The notes: a model not told the origin generated them from the letters alone. Positions 9,598 through 19,922 are shown, numbered from the stretch's first letter. The stretch is DNA of 64,000 nucleotides from Mesorhizobium sp. ES1-4 (GCF_020164745.1 NZ_JAIUGV010000002.1:186001-250000), one strand, 5' to 3'. Program-made: numbers and translations.

Positions 9598-10004
9598 TGA
9601 CCGTGGACATGACGACGACGATACCGGTTGGCGCCAACCAGACCACCACGCAGACCGCCAAGACCGCTGTCGACTACAACTCGTTCCTGAAACTTCTGAT
9701 CGCCGAGATGAAGAACCAGGATCCGACCAAGCCGATGGATTCGACCCAGTACGTCGCCCAGCTCGCCACCTTCTCGCAGGTCGAGCAGTCGGTGCAGACC
9801 AACACCAAGCTCGATCAGATCATGCAGTCGTCGGCGCTGTCGCAGGCCGATGCGATCATCGGCCGCTCGATCACGTCGGCCGACGGCATGACCACCGGAA
9901 CAGTGGCTTCGGTGACGCTCGCCAGCAGCGGATTGATCGCGGTGCTGCAGGATGGCACCCAGGTCCCCGTCGGCGCAGGCGTGTCGATCAGGCCGGCGAG
10001 CTAG
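9597..10004 (+). CDS. flgD: Flagellar hook assembly scaffold FlgD (short alphaproteobacterial form)
   Basis: This 135-residue protein matches the N-terminal conserved part of FlgD, the cap on which hook subunits assemble. The family signature is complete: YNSFLKLLIAEMKNQDPTKP, followed by QYVAQLATFSQVEQSVQ. The larger Ig-like and FnIII domains of enterobacterial FlgD are absent; only a short beta-rich tail (TVASVTLASSGLIAVLQDGT) remains. This short form is usual in Rhizobiales and is not a truncation here. The start shares bases with the flbT stop. Confidence 0.92.
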   Translation: MTVDMTTTIPVGANQTTTQTAKTAVDYNSFLKLLIAEMKNQDPTKPMDSTQYVAQLATFSQVEQSVQTNTKLDQIMQSSALSQADAIIGRSITSADGMTTGTVASVTLASSGLIAVLQDGTQVPVGAGVSIRPAS

Positions 10005-10017
10005 GCCAACCGCCGAG

Positions 10018-10284
10018 ATGAACGAGGCCGACGCACTCGACATCGTCCAGTATGCGGTGTGGACGGTGCTGACCGCGTCCGCTCCGGTGGTGCTGGTCGC
10101 CATGGCGGTCGGCATCGGCATCGCCCTCATCCAGGCGCTGACACAGGTCCAGGAGATCACCTTGACCTTCGTCCCGAAAATCGTCGCCATCATGCTTGTG
10201 GTGGCGCTCACGGGTCCGTTCATCGGCGGCCAGATATCGGCCTTCACCAATGTGATCTTCGAGCGTATCCAGAACGGTTTCTGA
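10018..10284 (+). CDS. fliQ: Flagellar type III export protein FliQ
   Basis: This 88-residue inner-membrane protein has the two transmembrane segments of FliQ, part of the export gate with FliP, FliR and FlhB. The diagnostic pieces are the VGIGIALIQALTQVQEITLTF segment and the start MNEADALDIVQYA. The ATG at 10018 lies 13 bases after flgD. In other rhizobia flhA follows directly, but here about 6.4 kb of unrelated genes separate fliQ from flhA. Confidence 0.94.
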   Translation: MNEADALDIVQYAVWTVLTASAPVVLVAMAVGIGIALIQALTQVQEITLTFVPKIVAIMLVVALTGPFIGGQISAFTNVIFERIQNGF

Positions 10285-10470
10285 ACGATCCCGGGAAGAG
10301 TGCCCAACGCCTTCCGTCCAGATTACACCCGGATGGAACGCGGCTTGCGGGCGGCCGCGTTGCGGTTAGAGTGCCGTTCCATGATCCGGCAGATTGTCGG
10401 TCTGGCATAGCGGTATAGTCTCGATGACGTCTCCCAAACCTCTGACCCAGGCCAGACCGGCCGGCGCGCC

Positions 10471-12339
10471 ATGTGCGGGATAGCCGGCGTCTGGCGCAAA
10501 CGCGATCCGATCGGCGGCGGCGATATCGCCGACGTCGCCCGCATGATGCAGGCGCTGGCCCATCGCGGGCCTGACGACCATGCCAGCTGGAACGACAGCC
10601 GGCTGGCGCTCGGTCACCGGCGGCTCTCGATCATCGATCTGTCTGCGCAGGCGCGCGAGCCCATGCTCACGGCCTGTGGCCAGGGCGTGCTGGTCTATAA
10701 TGGCGAGGTCTACAATTACCGCTCGCTGCGGGACGCACTTGAGGCTGAAGGCAGGCGGTTCCGGACGGTCTCGGATACCGAGGTGGTTCTCGAAGCGCTG
10801 CATCATTGGGGACCGGATGAGGCCATCCCGATGTTCGACGGCATGTTCGCCATCGCCTATTTCGACGCCCGTGCCGGCGCCTTGTGGCTCGCGCGCGACC
10901 GTCTCGGCATCAAGCCGATGTCGGTGGCAGAAACTGGTGAGCGGATCCTGTTCGCCTCCGAGGACAAGGCGATCCTGGCCTGCGACGGCGTCGCAGGGAC
11001 TGTCGATGCCCGCGAGATCACCTTGCGCCTTGCCTGGCAGAGCCGTGACTCCTGTTCCAGCCTGTTCCAGGGCATGGAGCGGTTGCCGCCGGCGGGCCTG
11101 TGGAAGATCAGCGATGCCGGCGTTGAGAAGCGCTGTTTCTGGCATGTCCTCGATGTGCTCGACACCGCCCGCATCGTTGGCGATACGGCCAGCGACGCCG
11201 AGCGCATGGCGACGTTGGAAGAGCTGATCAAGGACAGCGTCGGGCTCCATTGCATCGCCGATACCAGCCTGGCCGCTGCCTGCAGCGGCGGCGTCGATTC
11301 GGGCCTCGTCACCACGCTGGCGAAACGGTTCAGGCCGGAGATGACAGCCTATGTCGTCGATCCCGGCATTGGCCACAGCGAGGCCGACGACGCCGGGCGC
11401 ACCGCCAGCCACGCCCACGTGCCTCTGAACAGGGTGCCGGTCGACAAGGACCGGTTCCTCGACCTGTGGCCGAAGACCATCTGGCATTTGGAAAGCGACG
11501 GCTGGCATGCGAGCCATGTCTGCCTGCTCGCACTCGCCGAGCGGTGCCGGGCCGATGGCATCAAGGTGCTGCTGACCGGCGAGGGCGCCGACGAACTCTT
11601 TGGCGGCTACGATTGGCAGGAGGCCAGCATGAAATTGTGGCGGTCCTGGTCCTGGCCGAGGCGGCTGTTTCTCTCGAAGCGCTCTCTTTCCCGCAGGTTC
11701 GAGCGCCAGCGTTATGCCCCGTTCCGCACATCGATCGCGGGTGGCCATGCCTGGGATCGCAACATCGTGCTCAGGGCGCTCGCGCCGGAATTGAATTTCC
11801 TTCAGGCCAAGATCTTCGACCGGCTGGAGCCGGTGACGCCGCTTGGCGACCGCGCCTTCCTCGGATGCTGTCTCCACGACATGTATTCGCATCTGCAGGA
11901 CCTGCTGAACCGGCATGACCGGCTCAGCATGGCGGCCTCGGTTGAACTCAGGGTGCCGTTCCTCGAAAACCGCCTGATCGACTTCGCGATCCATCTGCCC
12001 CGGCGACACAAACACCGCCAGAAGCAAGGAAAATGGCTTTTGAAGAAAGTCGCGGAAAAACACATTCCACTTCAGAACGTGCAGGCCAGGAAGAACGGCT
12101 TTCAGGTATCCGCGAACTTCACCGCCGGCACCGAGGCGTTGTTGCGCGGCGGCTTTCTGCGCGATGCGATGAAGTGGCCCGCATCTTCGGTCACGGACCT
12201 GATCGACCTCGCCAGGCGCGACCAGGCCTCGAGGCTTCGCCTGGTGGGAATGGAGCTTTTCCTTCGTCTCCATGCCGGCGGCCAATCCACCGGCCATCTG
12301 GCCGAGGCACTGCATGCGGCCGTGGCCGAGGCGCGTTGA
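10471..12339 (+). CDS. Asparagine synthase-type glutamine amidotransferase (AsnB-like)
   Basis: This 622-residue enzyme has the class II glutaminase domain first, with nucleophile Cys2 in MCGIAGVW, and the ATP-pyrophosphatase synthase domain second, with SGGVDS near residue 271 and LLTGEGADELFGGY near 366. It would transfer ammonia from glutamine to a carboxylate activated as an acyl-adenylate. Aspartate is the textbook substrate, but AsnB paralogues in surface-sugar or natural-product loci act on other acids, and the sequence alone cannot decide. The gene sits alone between fliQ and an MFS exporter. The ribosome site is weak; the start is fixed by the requirement for Cys2. Confidence 0.88.
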   Translation: MCGIAGVWRKRDPIGGGDIADVARMMQALAHRGPDDHASWNDSRLALGHRRLSIIDLSAQAREPMLTACGQGVLVYNGEVYNYRSLRDALEAEGRRFRTVSDTEVVLEALHHWGPDEAIPMFDGMFAIAYFDARAGALWLARDRLGIKPMSVAETGERILFASEDKAILACDGVAGTVDAREITLRLAWQSRDSCSSLFQGMERLPPAGLWKISDAGVEKRCFWHVLDVLDTARIVGDTASDAERMATLEELIKDSVGLHCIADTSLAAACSGGVDSGLVTTLAKRFRPEMTAYVVDPGIGHSEADDAGRTASHAHVPLNRVPVDKDRFLDLWPKTIWHLESDGWHASHVCLLALAERCRADGIKVLLTGEGADELFGGYDWQEASMKLWRSWSWPRRLFLSKRSLSRRFERQRYAPFRTSIAGGHAWDRNIVLRALAPELNFLQAKIFDRLEPVTPLGDRAFLGCCLHDMYSHLQDLLNRHDRLSMAASVELRVPFLENRLIDFAIHLPRRHKHRQKQGKWLLKKVAEKHIPLQNVQARKNGFQVSANFTAGTEALLRGGFLRDAMKWPASSVTDLIDLARRDQASRLRLVGMELFLRLHAGGQSTGHLAEALHAAVAEAR

Positions 12340-12529
12340 AACGTCAGGCTGGACGCCAAGGCAACCACGGTTTCGCGAAGGCGGCGCAGTCGTGGCCCTT
12401 CGCTATCCCCTTGTTGGACCATGATCTTCCTTTCAAGGCATTCGCCCTTTGCGCGGCGATGCCATAGTTTCGGCAAATCATGCGGGGAAACGGATCACCG
12501 CGAGGATCACGCCGTGGCAGGACCCATCC

Positions 12530-14173
12530 ATGATTGACGAAAAGCCGGATAGCGAAAGCGTCTCGGCGCTGGCGCCGTTCCGGCACGGCATCTTCCGCGC
12601 GGTATGGGCCGCGAGCCTCGTCTCCAATTTCGGCGGCTTGATCCAGGGCGTCGGCGCAGCCTGGATGATGACTACCATCGCCACCTCGCCCTATCAGGTC
12701 GCCCTGGTCCAGGCCTCGACCACCTTGCCGATCATGCTGTTCGCGCTTGTCGCGGGCGCCATCGCCGACAGCTTCGACCGCCGCAAGGTGATGCTGATCG
12801 CCCAGAGCTTCATGCTGGTCGTTTCGGTGCTTCTGACCGCGTTCACCTATCTGGACCTGATCACGCCGTGGACGCTGCTGGCCTTCACCTTCCTGATCGA
12901 CAGCGGCACCGCGCTCAACAGCCCGTCATGGCAGGCGTCCGTCGGCGACATCGTACCGCGCAACAAGGTACCCGCCGCCGTGGCGCTGAATTCCATGGGC
13001 TTCAACCTGACCCGCAGCGTCGGCCCGGCGATCGGCGGCATCATCGTCGCGGCCGCCGGCGCGGCCGCCGCCTTCGCGGCGAACGCGGTGAGCTATGTCG
13101 GCCTCATCGTCGTGCTGGCTCGCTGGAAGCCCGATGTGCCGGTCTCGACCTTGCCCCGCGAGTCGTTGGGGGCGGCCATGGGTGCCGGCCTGCGCTACGT
13201 CGCCATGTCGCCCAACATCGGCAAGGTGCTGGTCAGGGGCGCGGCCTTTGGCTTCAGCGCCGGCGCGGTGCTGGCGCTGCTGCCGCTGGTGGCGCGCGAC
13301 GTCGTCAAGGGCGACGCGCTGACCTACGGCATCATGCTGGGCGCCTTCGGCATCGGCGCCGTCGGCGGCGCGCTGATCAGCGTGCGGCTTCGGCAGTTGC
13401 TCTCCAGCGAAACGATGGTTCGCTGCGCCTTCGCCGGTTTCGCCGCCTGCGCCTTCAACGCCGCCGTCAGCCAGCATGCCTGGCAGACCTCGCTCGGCCT
13501 GCTGGTCGGCGGTGCCTGCTGGGTGATTGCGCTGTCCCATTTCAACGTCACCGTGCAGATGGCGACACCGCGCTGGGTGGTCGGCCGGGTTCTGTCGGTC
13601 TACCAGACCGCCACCTTTGGCGGCATCGCGCTGGGCAGCTGGATCTGGGGTGTCGTGGCCGACGCGCATGGCGCCGAGACGGCGCTGATCGCCGCGGCAA
13701 TCGCGATGCTCGCCGGCGGCGCCATCGGCCTCGTGCTGCCGTTGCCGCAGCAGCAGGTGCTCAACCTCGACCCGCTCAACCGTTTCAGGGAGCCGCACCT
13801 CGCCCTCGACCTCAAGCCGCGCAGCGGGCCGATCGCCATCATGATCGAATACGTCATCCGGCACGAGGACGAACCGGAATTCCTCGCCACAATGGCCGAG
13901 CGCGGCCGCATCCGCCGCCGCGATGGCGCCCGCAACTGGACGCTGGCGCGCGATCTGGAAAATCCGGCGATCTGGATCGAGCATTACCACACGCCGACCT
14001 GGCTCGAATATGTCAGGCATAACGGCCGCATCACCCATGCCGACGCCATGGTCGGCGAACGCTTGCGGGCGCTGCACTCAGGCGACGAACCGCCGCGCGT
14101 GCGCCGCGTGATCGAGCGCCCGACGACCGCCGGCACCGCGCTGGTGCCGGCGAAGGGGCCGATCGAGCACTGA
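12530..14173 (+). CDS. MFS exporter of the transmembrane secretion effector (MFS_3) type
   Basis: This roughly 547-residue protein has a 12-helix major facilitator domain (residues about 20-410) with GAIADSFDRRKVM as the loop 2-3 motif. A cytoplasmic C-terminal domain of about 120 residues follows (IEYVIRHEDEPEFL, HYHTPTWLEYVRHN). That architecture is typical of the MFS_3 family that includes enterobactin exporter EntS relatives. The substrate is unknown. I choose the ATG at 12530, preceded by GGCAGGA, because upstream codons encode no membrane or domain sequence. The gene follows the AsnB-like gene by 190 bases, so co-expression is possible but not shown. Confidence 0.85.
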   Translation: MIDEKPDSESVSALAPFRHGIFRAVWAASLVSNFGGLIQGVGAAWMMTTIATSPYQVALVQASTTLPIMLFALVAGAIADSFDRRKVMLIAQSFMLVVSVLLTAFTYLDLITPWTLLAFTFLIDSGTALNSPSWQASVGDIVPRNKVPAAVALNSMGFNLTRSVGPAIGGIIVAAAGAAAAFAANAVSYVGLIVVLARWKPDVPVSTLPRESLGAAMGAGLRYVAMSPNIGKVLVRGAAFGFSAGAVLALLPLVARDVVKGDALTYGIMLGAFGIGAVGGALISVRLRQLLSSETMVRCAFAGFAACAFNAAVSQHAWQTSLGLLVGGACWVIALSHFNVTVQMATPRWVVGRVLSVYQTATFGGIALGSWIWGVVADAHGAETALIAAAIAMLAGGAIGLVLPLPQQQVLNLDPLNRFREPHLALDLKPRSGPIAIMIEYVIRHEDEPEFLATMAERGRIRRRDGARNWTLARDLENPAIWIEHYHTPTWLEYVRHNGRITHADAMVGERLRALHSGDEPPRVRRVIERPTTAGTALVPAKGPIEH

Positions 14174-14195
14174 CGATTTCGAAGATCGCGGCGCC

Positions 14196-15977
14196 CTAGC
14201 CTTCGCCCGACAGGTCCCGCCGCGCCCTTTCGAGTTCCTCGGCGTAGCGCCGCATCAAATGACCCTCGGTCAGAAGACCGAGCACGATGTGGTCGGCGAA
14301 GTCCTCGACCACGGCCAGTTCCTCGGCGCCGGCGCGCTGGAAGGTCTCGGCGGCGGCCTGCACGTTCATGCTGGGCACCAGGACGGCATCCTTGAACTGG
14401 GCCAGATCGCGCACCGGCACCTCGCCCCCGGAGGGATCGCTGTGCAGTTCGGCCACGATCAGCATGCCGACATATTCATCGCCCGGGTCGACGGCGATCA
14501 CGCGCTGGGCCGAGCCCAGCGGGAATTCGTCGCGGAAGGCGGCCAGCGTCTTCGAGGCATCGATGGTCTTGATGTCCTCGCGCATCATCGAGCCGACGGT
14601 CAGGCTGCGCATCCAGCCGACGTCGTGGGCGCTGCGGATCGTCTCGCCGCGCAGGTGGAAGCGCCACGTCGAGAACGAATAGCCGAAGGTCTCGCGCACC
14701 AGGATCGCCGCCATGATCGAAGCGGCCAGCACCACGCCGGTGAGCGTCAGGTCGCGCGTCGATTCCAGCGCCAGGAAGGTCATCGTCAGCGGGCCGCCGA
14801 CGACGCCGACAGCGAGCGAGGTCATGCCGACGACGGCGGCGACGGAAGGGTCGATGCCGGTCGCCGGCGAGACGAACGCCATCACACCGGCGAACGCCTT
14901 GCCGAGCAGCGCGCCGAGGAAAAGCGACGCGAAGAAAAGTCCGCCGCGAAAACCCGACCCCAGCGAAACGGCGGAGGCGGCCAGCTTGAGGACGAAGACG
15001 CTGGCGACAACGGCCAGCCCATAGTTCATGGCGAATTCGCGATGCAGCGCGCCGTGACCGCTGGACAGCACCTGCGGCGTGATCAGGCTCAGCAGGCCGA
15101 CCAGGACGCCGCCGATGACCGGGCGCAGCGAGGCATCGATCGAAAGCCGGTTGAAACTGCGCTCGATCAACGTCACCAGTTGCATGATGGCGATCGAGGC
15201 CGCGCCCCCGAGCAGGCCGAGCAGAAGGAACGGCACATACTGGCTGGGCGTCAGCGCGGGAAGGCCGGTAAGCTCCAGCGGGAACGGAACCCCGCCGAAT
15301 ACTTCCGCCGTCAGCGAGGCCGAAACCGCGGCGGTCATCACGGGCGCGACATTGGCGACCGAGTAGATGCCGATGACCAGTTCGAAGCCGTAGAAGGCAC
15401 CGGTCAGCGGCGCATCGAAGGCGGCTGATATGGCGCCGGCGGCACCGCAGCCGACCAGGATTCGGACATCGTTGCGGCGCAGCCTGAATATCCGCGCCAA
15501 CCGCGAGGCAACGCCGGAACCGACCTGCGTATAGCCGGCCTCCAGACCGACCGAGGCGCCGAAGCCGCTGGAGATCATCGTCTGACAGACGATGATGAAG
15601 GTGTCGGTCAGCGACATGCGCCCGCCATAGAGCGCGTTGGCCTCGATCGGATCGACAGGGGTTCGGAATTTGCGCTTTCTCAGCCAGATCACGCTCAGCC
15701 CGAGCAGGATGCCGCCGATTGCCGGAACCACCGCCTGCACCGGATCGGCGAGCGAGAACATGCCCGACAGACGCCCGCCGGGCTGGACGCCGAACAGCCG
15801 TCCGTGCAGGTCCTGCACGATCTGGCTCATCGCGGTGACCATTATGCCCGCCAGGACGCCGACAACGCCCGCCAGGATCACCACGGCGATGCCGCGCGCC
15901 TCCAGTAGAGGGACTGACCTCAAAAGCACCGCGCGCAGCCGGCGGGCGTAGACCTGGGGTTGGTTTCTGGAAAGCAC
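14196..15977 (-). CDS. ClC family chloride channel/transporter with CBS domains
   Basis: This 593-residue membrane protein belongs to the ClC chloride channel/antiporter family. A membrane domain spans about residues 25-440, with the family segment GFGASVGLEAGYTQVGSGVA and the GSGFRGGLFF selectivity-region motif. The cytoplasmic tail (about 455-590) carries a CBS pair that may bind nucleotides. It is convergent with the MFS gene, leaving 22 bases between the stops. It may handle anion or pH balance. The missing acid-stress or polyphosphate neighbours give no further hint. Confidence 0.9.
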   Translation of the reverse strand: MLSRNQPQVYARRLRAVLLRSVPLLEARGIAVVILAGVVGVLAGIMVTAMSQIVQDLHGRLFGVQPGGRLSGMFSLADPVQAVVPAIGGILLGLSVIWLRKRKFRTPVDPIEANALYGGRMSLTDTFIIVCQTMISSGFGASVGLEAGYTQVGSGVASRLARIFRLRRNDVRILVGCGAAGAISAAFDAPLTGAFYGFELVIGIYSVANVAPVMTAAVSASLTAEVFGGVPFPLELTGLPALTPSQYVPFLLLGLLGGAASIAIMQLVTLIERSFNRLSIDASLRPVIGGVLVGLLSLITPQVLSSGHGALHREFAMNYGLAVVASVFVLKLAASAVSLGSGFRGGLFFASLFLGALLGKAFAGVMAFVSPATGIDPSVAAVVGMTSLAVGVVGGPLTMTFLALESTRDLTLTGVVLAASIMAAILVRETFGYSFSTWRFHLRGETIRSAHDVGWMRSLTVGSMMREDIKTIDASKTLAAFRDEFPLGSAQRVIAVDPGDEYVGMLIVAELHSDPSGGEVPVRDLAQFKDAVLVPSMNVQAAAETFQRAGAEELAVVEDFADHIVLGLLTEGHLMRRYAEELERARRDLSGEG

Positions 15978-16284
15978 CGGGGCGGCTCGCCGACATCAAA
16001 GGCAATGGAAGACCCGCCTGATACGCCGGGCGGCACGTCGTGACAACCACAATGCCGACATCAAAGGCGCCAATATGGCCGCGATGCCGCCCGATCCGGC
16101 CTTTCCCGCCTTGGGAGCGGAAAGCCACCGGCGCCGTGGTCAGTCAGGTATCGTCAGTGGACCGTAAATCGTCGTCGGCAACAAAGGCCGCCGTCAGGCG
16201 GTGGCTGGTCGGTGTTGCCACGGCCGACATGGCCGAGACCTGATTGCTTGCCGGCGGCTGGCAAGGGTCCTGGCGCCGGACCGC
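15978..16284. other. 307-bp gap without a convincing gene
   Basis: This stretch lies upstream of the ClC gene (minus strand) and downstream of the monooxygenase-like gene (also minus). It contains a 15-bp direct repeat (GCCGACATCAAAGGC near 15989 and 16055) and short GC-rich hairpins. The reading frames here have shadow-type composition and no ribosome sites. I see no convincing promoter, terminator or RNA. Confidence 0.5.
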
Positions 16285-16584
16285 TCAGGTTGGCGTAGGG
16301 TCGCCGGCCTCGTAAAGCACGAGATTGCGCTCGCCGATACCAAGCCCCGGCCAGTTCGCACGCCACTCGGCGAGGTGCGGCGAGCGGAAATGCGCATCGA
16401 GTGCCGCCCTGCCGCGCCACACCTCGGTGACCCGGATCAAGCCGGGGTCAAATACATCCTGCGCATAGGAATATTCAAGACAGCCGTCCTCCGCGCGGCT
16501 GCCGCGAACCATCCGTTCCATCACCGGCCTTGCCTCGTCGAGCCTGTCGGGCGGCAGGCGGATCGTACCGATGATCAGGAGCAT
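16285..16584 (-). CDS. Antibiotic biosynthesis monooxygenase (ABM) domain protein
   Basis: This 99-residue protein is a single ABM-type dimeric alpha/beta-barrel domain. Recognisable parts are the opening [20 protein letters not shown], the central [16 protein letters not shown], and the [16 protein letters not shown] helix. Relatives include YgiN-like quinol monooxygenases, but many members have no known substrate. The start at 16584 is preferred to one five codons upstream because the domain begins exactly there. It is divergent from flhA. Nothing ties it to motility. Confidence 0.8.
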   Translation of the reverse strand: MLLIIGTIRLPPDRLDEARPVMERMVRGSRAEDGCLEYSYAQDVFDPGLIRVTEVWRGRAALDAHFRSPHLAEWRANWPGLGIGERNLVLYEAGDPTPT

Positions 16585-16700
16585 GGATTGTCCTTCCACG
16601 AGAGAGTCTGCCCTGCCACTCTCCCACCCTCGCGCAAGCTTGGCCAGCTACCCTCGCCGGGCTGTCGCATGCTCGGCAGCCCTATGGTTCGAGGACGAGA

Positions 16701-18788
16701 ATGGCGATCAGCGAAAGCATCCAGCCCGGCGCGGTGGCCAAGAACGGCCGCGACATCTTCTTCGCGCTCGGCATCGTTGTCATCCTGGCCGTGCTGTTCC
16801 TGCCGATCCCGGCGTTTCTCATCGATATCGGCCTCGCCTTCTCGATCGCGCTTTCGGTGCTGATCCTGATGGTGGCGCTGTGGATCCAGCGGCCGCTCGA
16901 TTTCTCCTCGTTCCCGACCGTGCTGCTCATCGCCACCATGCTGCGCCTGTCGCTCAACATCGCCACCACGCGCATGATCCTGTCGCACGGCAATGAGGGC
17001 ACGCACGCCGCCGGCTATGTCATTGCCGGCTTTTCCAAGCTGGTGATGGCCAGCGACTTCGTCATCGGCCTCATCGTCTTCATGATCCTGATCGTGGTGA
17101 ACTTCATCGTCATCACCAAGGGCGCCACCCGTATCGCCGAGGTCGGCGCCCGCTTTACCCTCGACGCCATCCCCGGCAAGCAGATGTCGATCGACGCCGA
17201 TCTCTCCGCCGGCATGATCGATGACAAGACCGCGCAATTGCGCCGGCGCGAACTGGAGGAGGAATCTTCCTTCTTCGGCTCCATGGACGGCGCCTCGAAA
17301 TTCGTGCGCGGCGACGCCATCGCCGGCCTCATCATCACCGCCATCAACATCGTCGGCGGCATCGCCATCGGCTACATCAGGCACGGTATGGGCATGGGCC
17401 AGGCCGCCGATGTGTTCATCAAGCTGTCGGTCGGCGACGGCCTCGTCACCCAGATCCCCGCGCTGATCGTTTCGCTCGCCGCCGGCCTGCTAGTTTCCAA
17501 GGGCGGCACCCGCGGTTCGGCCAACCAGGCGGTGTTCGGCCAGCTCGGCGCTCATCCGCGCGCCCTCTACGTGGCGGCCGCGCTGCTCGTGCTGCTCGGC
17601 CTGATGCCCGGCTTGCCCTTGTTCCCCTTCTTCGCACTGGCCGGCGGCATGGCCAGCCTCGGTTACGTCATCCCGATGCGCCACAACCGTGCCATCGCCG
17701 AAGCCGAGGCGCTGAAGGACCAGGAGAAGGCGACCAAGGCCGAGGAGGAGAAGAATTCGGTCAAGGCTTCGCTCGCCACCGCCGAGATCGAACTCCTGAT
17801 CGGCAAGCAGCTTTCGACCCGGCTCCTGGTCTCGCATCAGGAACTGGTCTTCCGCATGTCCAAGATGCGCAAGAAATTCGCCCAGCAATACGGCTTCGTC
17901 GTGCCGGAGGTGCGCGTCGCCGACGACTTCGCCATCCCGCCGAAGAGCTACCAGATCAAGGTGCACGGCACCGTCGTTGCCGAATACCAGATGCGTGTCG
18001 GCGAGATCATGGTGTTGCTGGGCAGCCGCGAGATCCCCCAGATACCGGGCGAGGAGATCCGCGAGCCGGCCTTCGGCATGCGCGCCTATTCCGTGATGGA
18101 AACCTTCGCGGAGGATCTGAAGCGCGAGAACTACACCTTCGCCGACAACATGTCCGTGCTGCTCACGCATCTCTCGGAGGTCATCCGCAACAACCTGCCG
18201 CAGCTCCTTTCCTACAAGGACATGAAGGCGCTGCTCGAACGCCAGGACCAGGAATACCGCAAGCTCGCCGACGAGATCTGCACCACGCACATCTCCTATC
18301 CCGGCCTTCAGGCGGTGCTGAAGCTGCTGCTGGCCGAGCGTGTCTCGATCCGCAACCTGCACCTCATCATCGAGGCCATCGCCGAGATCGCGCCGCATGT
18401 GCGCCGCACCGAGCAGATCGTCGAGCATGTCCGCATCCGCATGGCCCAGCAGATTTGCGGCGACCTGTCGGAAGGCGGCGTGCTCAAGGTGTTGCGCCTC
18501 GGCAACCGCTGGGACCTTGCCTTCCACCAGAGCCTCAAGCGCGACGCCAAGGGCGAGGTGCGCGAGTTCGACATCGATCCGCGTCAGCTCGAGGAGTTCG
18601 GCCAGGACGCCACCAAGGCGATCAAGAAACATCTGGAAGCTGGAGAGCGCTTCGTGCTGGTTACAGCGCCCGACGCGCGCCCCTATGTGCGCATGATCAT
18701 CGAGCGTCTGTTCACCACGCTGCCGGTGCTGTCCCACGTCGAAATCGCCAAGGGCGTCGAGATCAGGGTGCTCGGGACCATATCGTGA
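16701..18788 (+). CDS. flhA: Flagellar type III export gate protein FlhA
   Basis: This 695-residue protein is FlhA. The N-terminal half has about eight transmembrane helices with the FHIPEP-region signature ([19 protein letters not shown], then [20 protein letters not shown]). The C-terminal half, from about residue 355, is the cytoplasmic domain that forms the nonameric ring and docks chaperone-substrate complexes ([20 protein letters not shown]). Its GTGA overlap with fliR couples translation. It is normally next to fliQ in rhizobia; here it is the first gene after an inserted block and therefore needs its own promoter in the 116-bp gap or read-through. Confidence 0.96.
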   Translation: MAISESIQPGAVAKNGRDIFFALGIVVILAVLFLPIPAFLIDIGLAFSIALSVLILMVALWIQRPLDFSSFPTVLLIATMLRLSLNIATTRMILSHGNEGTHAAGYVIAGFSKLVMASDFVIGLIVFMILIVVNFIVITKGATRIAEVGARFTLDAIPGKQMSIDADLSAGMIDDKTAQLRRRELEEESSFFGSMDGASKFVRGDAIAGLIITAINIVGGIAIGYIRHGMGMGQAADVFIKLSVGDGLVTQIPALIVSLAAGLLVSKGGTRGSANQAVFGQLGAHPRALYVAAALLVLLGLMPGLPLFPFFALAGGMASLGYVIPMRHNRAIAEAEALKDQEKATKAEEEKNSVKASLATAEIELLIGKQLSTRLLVSHQELVFRMSKMRKKFAQQYGFVVPEVRVADDFAIPPKSYQIKVHGTVVAEYQMRVGEIMVLLGSREIPQIPGEEIREPAFGMRAYSVMETFAEDLKRENYTFADNMSVLLTHLSEVIRNNLPQLLSYKDMKALLERQDQEYRKLADEICTTHISYPGLQAVLKLLLAERVSIRNLHLIIEAIAEIAPHVRRTEQIVEHVRIRMAQQICGDLSEGGVLKVLRLGNRWDLAFHQSLKRDAKGEVREFDIDPRQLEEFGQDATKAIKKHLEAGERFVLVTAPDARPYVRMIIERLFTTLPVLSHVEIAKGVEIRVLGTIS

Positions 18789-19537
18789 GCGTTCTCTCGC
18801 AAGCGGTCGTCATCGCGGCGTTCCTCGCCTTCTGCCGCATCGGCGCCTGCTTCATGCTGATGCCGGGCCTGTCCAGCGCTCGCGTCCCGGTGCAGGTCAG
18901 GCTCTTCGTGGCGGTCGCCGCCACCGGCGGCCTGCTCGCCTTCCTGTGGGACAAGATCTTTCCCTTCGTCGATCCGCGTCCGCAGATCCTGGTGCCGATG
19001 ATCATCTCGGAACTCCTGGTCGGCGGGCTGATCGGCGCCATGACCAGGCTCTACATGGAAGCGCTTCGCTTCATGGGTTCGGCCATCGCCATGCTGATCG
19101 GCTATGGCGGCTCCGGCGGACCGGCGATCGAGGAGCCTGAACCGCAGGCGGCGCTTGCCGCGATCATCTCTTTCTCGGCGCTGCTGATGCTGTTCGTCTT
19201 CGACTTCGACCACGAGATAGTCCGCGCCCTGGTGACCTCCTACACGGTCGCGCCGGTCAACGTCTTCTTCAACCCGCAGTCAGCGCTGGTCGACGTCACC
19301 GACACCGTGTCGGACACATTCTTCCTGGTCATCCGCCTCGGCAGCCCATTCGTTGCCTATGCCATCCTGGTCAATCTGACGATCGGTTTCGTCAACAAGC
19401 TGACCCCGCAGATCCCGATCTATTTCATCTCCCAGCCCTTCGTCATCGCCGGCGGCATGCTGATCTTCTATTTCGCCGTCGGCACCATGCTGTCGCTGTT
19501 CGTCGACCGCTTCGTCGACCTCACGCTGGCGAGGTGA
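18785..19537 (+). CDS. fliR: Flagellar type III export protein FliR
   Basis: This 250-residue inner-membrane protein belongs to the export gate with FliP and FliQ. It has about six hydrophobic segments and FliR-family pieces such as [35 protein letters not shown] and the late [20 protein letters not shown]. The GTG start at 18785 shares bases with the flhA stop (GTGA). The gene ends one base before the next ATG. Confidence 0.94.
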   Translation: MSVLSQAVVIAAFLAFCRIGACFMLMPGLSSARVPVQVRLFVAVAATGGLLAFLWDKIFPFVDPRPQILVPMIISELLVGGLIGAMTRLYMEALRFMGSAIAMLIGYGGSGGPAIEEPEPQAALAAIISFSALLMLFVFDFDHEIVRALVTSYTVAPVNVFFNPQSALVDVTDTVSDTFFLVIRLGSPFVAYAILVNLTIGFVNKLTPQIPIYFISQPFVIAGGMLIFYFAVGTMLSLFVDRFVDLTLAR

Positions 19538-19538
19538 C

Positions 19539-19922
19539 ATGAGCACGCGCAAGGATCGTTTGAGGAAACTGGTCAAGGTGCAGGAGCAGTTGAAAGCGCT
19601 GCATGAAACCCGCCACGCCACCTTCGTCGCCGCGGCAAACGCCGCCGAGACCGAAGCCCGTGACTTGATCGGCCATTTCGACCTGGACAATTCCCTTTCC
19701 GGCCTGTTCCCCGATCTCTATCACCGCCGCATCGCCCAGGCGGTTGTGCGCCGGGAGGAGAGCCTTGAAAGCGCCAGGCAGGAAGCTGGCCTCATCGCCG
19801 CCGCCACCGCCCGCACCAACATGGTCGAGCGCGCCTACAAGGACGTGCGCAACCGGGACGAGCGCGAACGCTCCGATCGCGAGCGGCTGGACCTGATCGC
19901 GCAGAAGCGAAACGACGAATAG
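19539..19922 (+). CDS. Small coiled-coil flagellar protein, FliJ-like
   Basis: This 127-residue protein is highly charged and predicted to be almost wholly helical: it opens MSTRKDRLRKLVKVQEQLKA and ends ERERSDRERLDLIAQKRNDE. Size, charge, coiled-coil pattern and position directly after fliR suggest a FliJ-type export chaperone or ATPase stalk protein. FliJ proteins are very divergent, so this is inference from architecture rather than recognised homology. The start follows the fliR stop by one base and it is surely in the same transcript. Confidence 0.72.
   Translation: MSTRKDRLRKLVKVQEQLKALHETRHATFVAAANAAETEARDLIGHFDLDNSLSGLFPDLYHRRIAQAVVRREESLESARQEAGLIAAATARTNMVERAYKDVRNRDERERSDRERLDLIAQKRNDE

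Noticed and set aside
10366..12315. Long open frame antisense to the AsnB-like gene (about 649 codons)
   Set aside because: It mirrors the codon structure of a clearly conserved gene in GC-rich DNA and shows no recognisable domain, signal or ribosome site.
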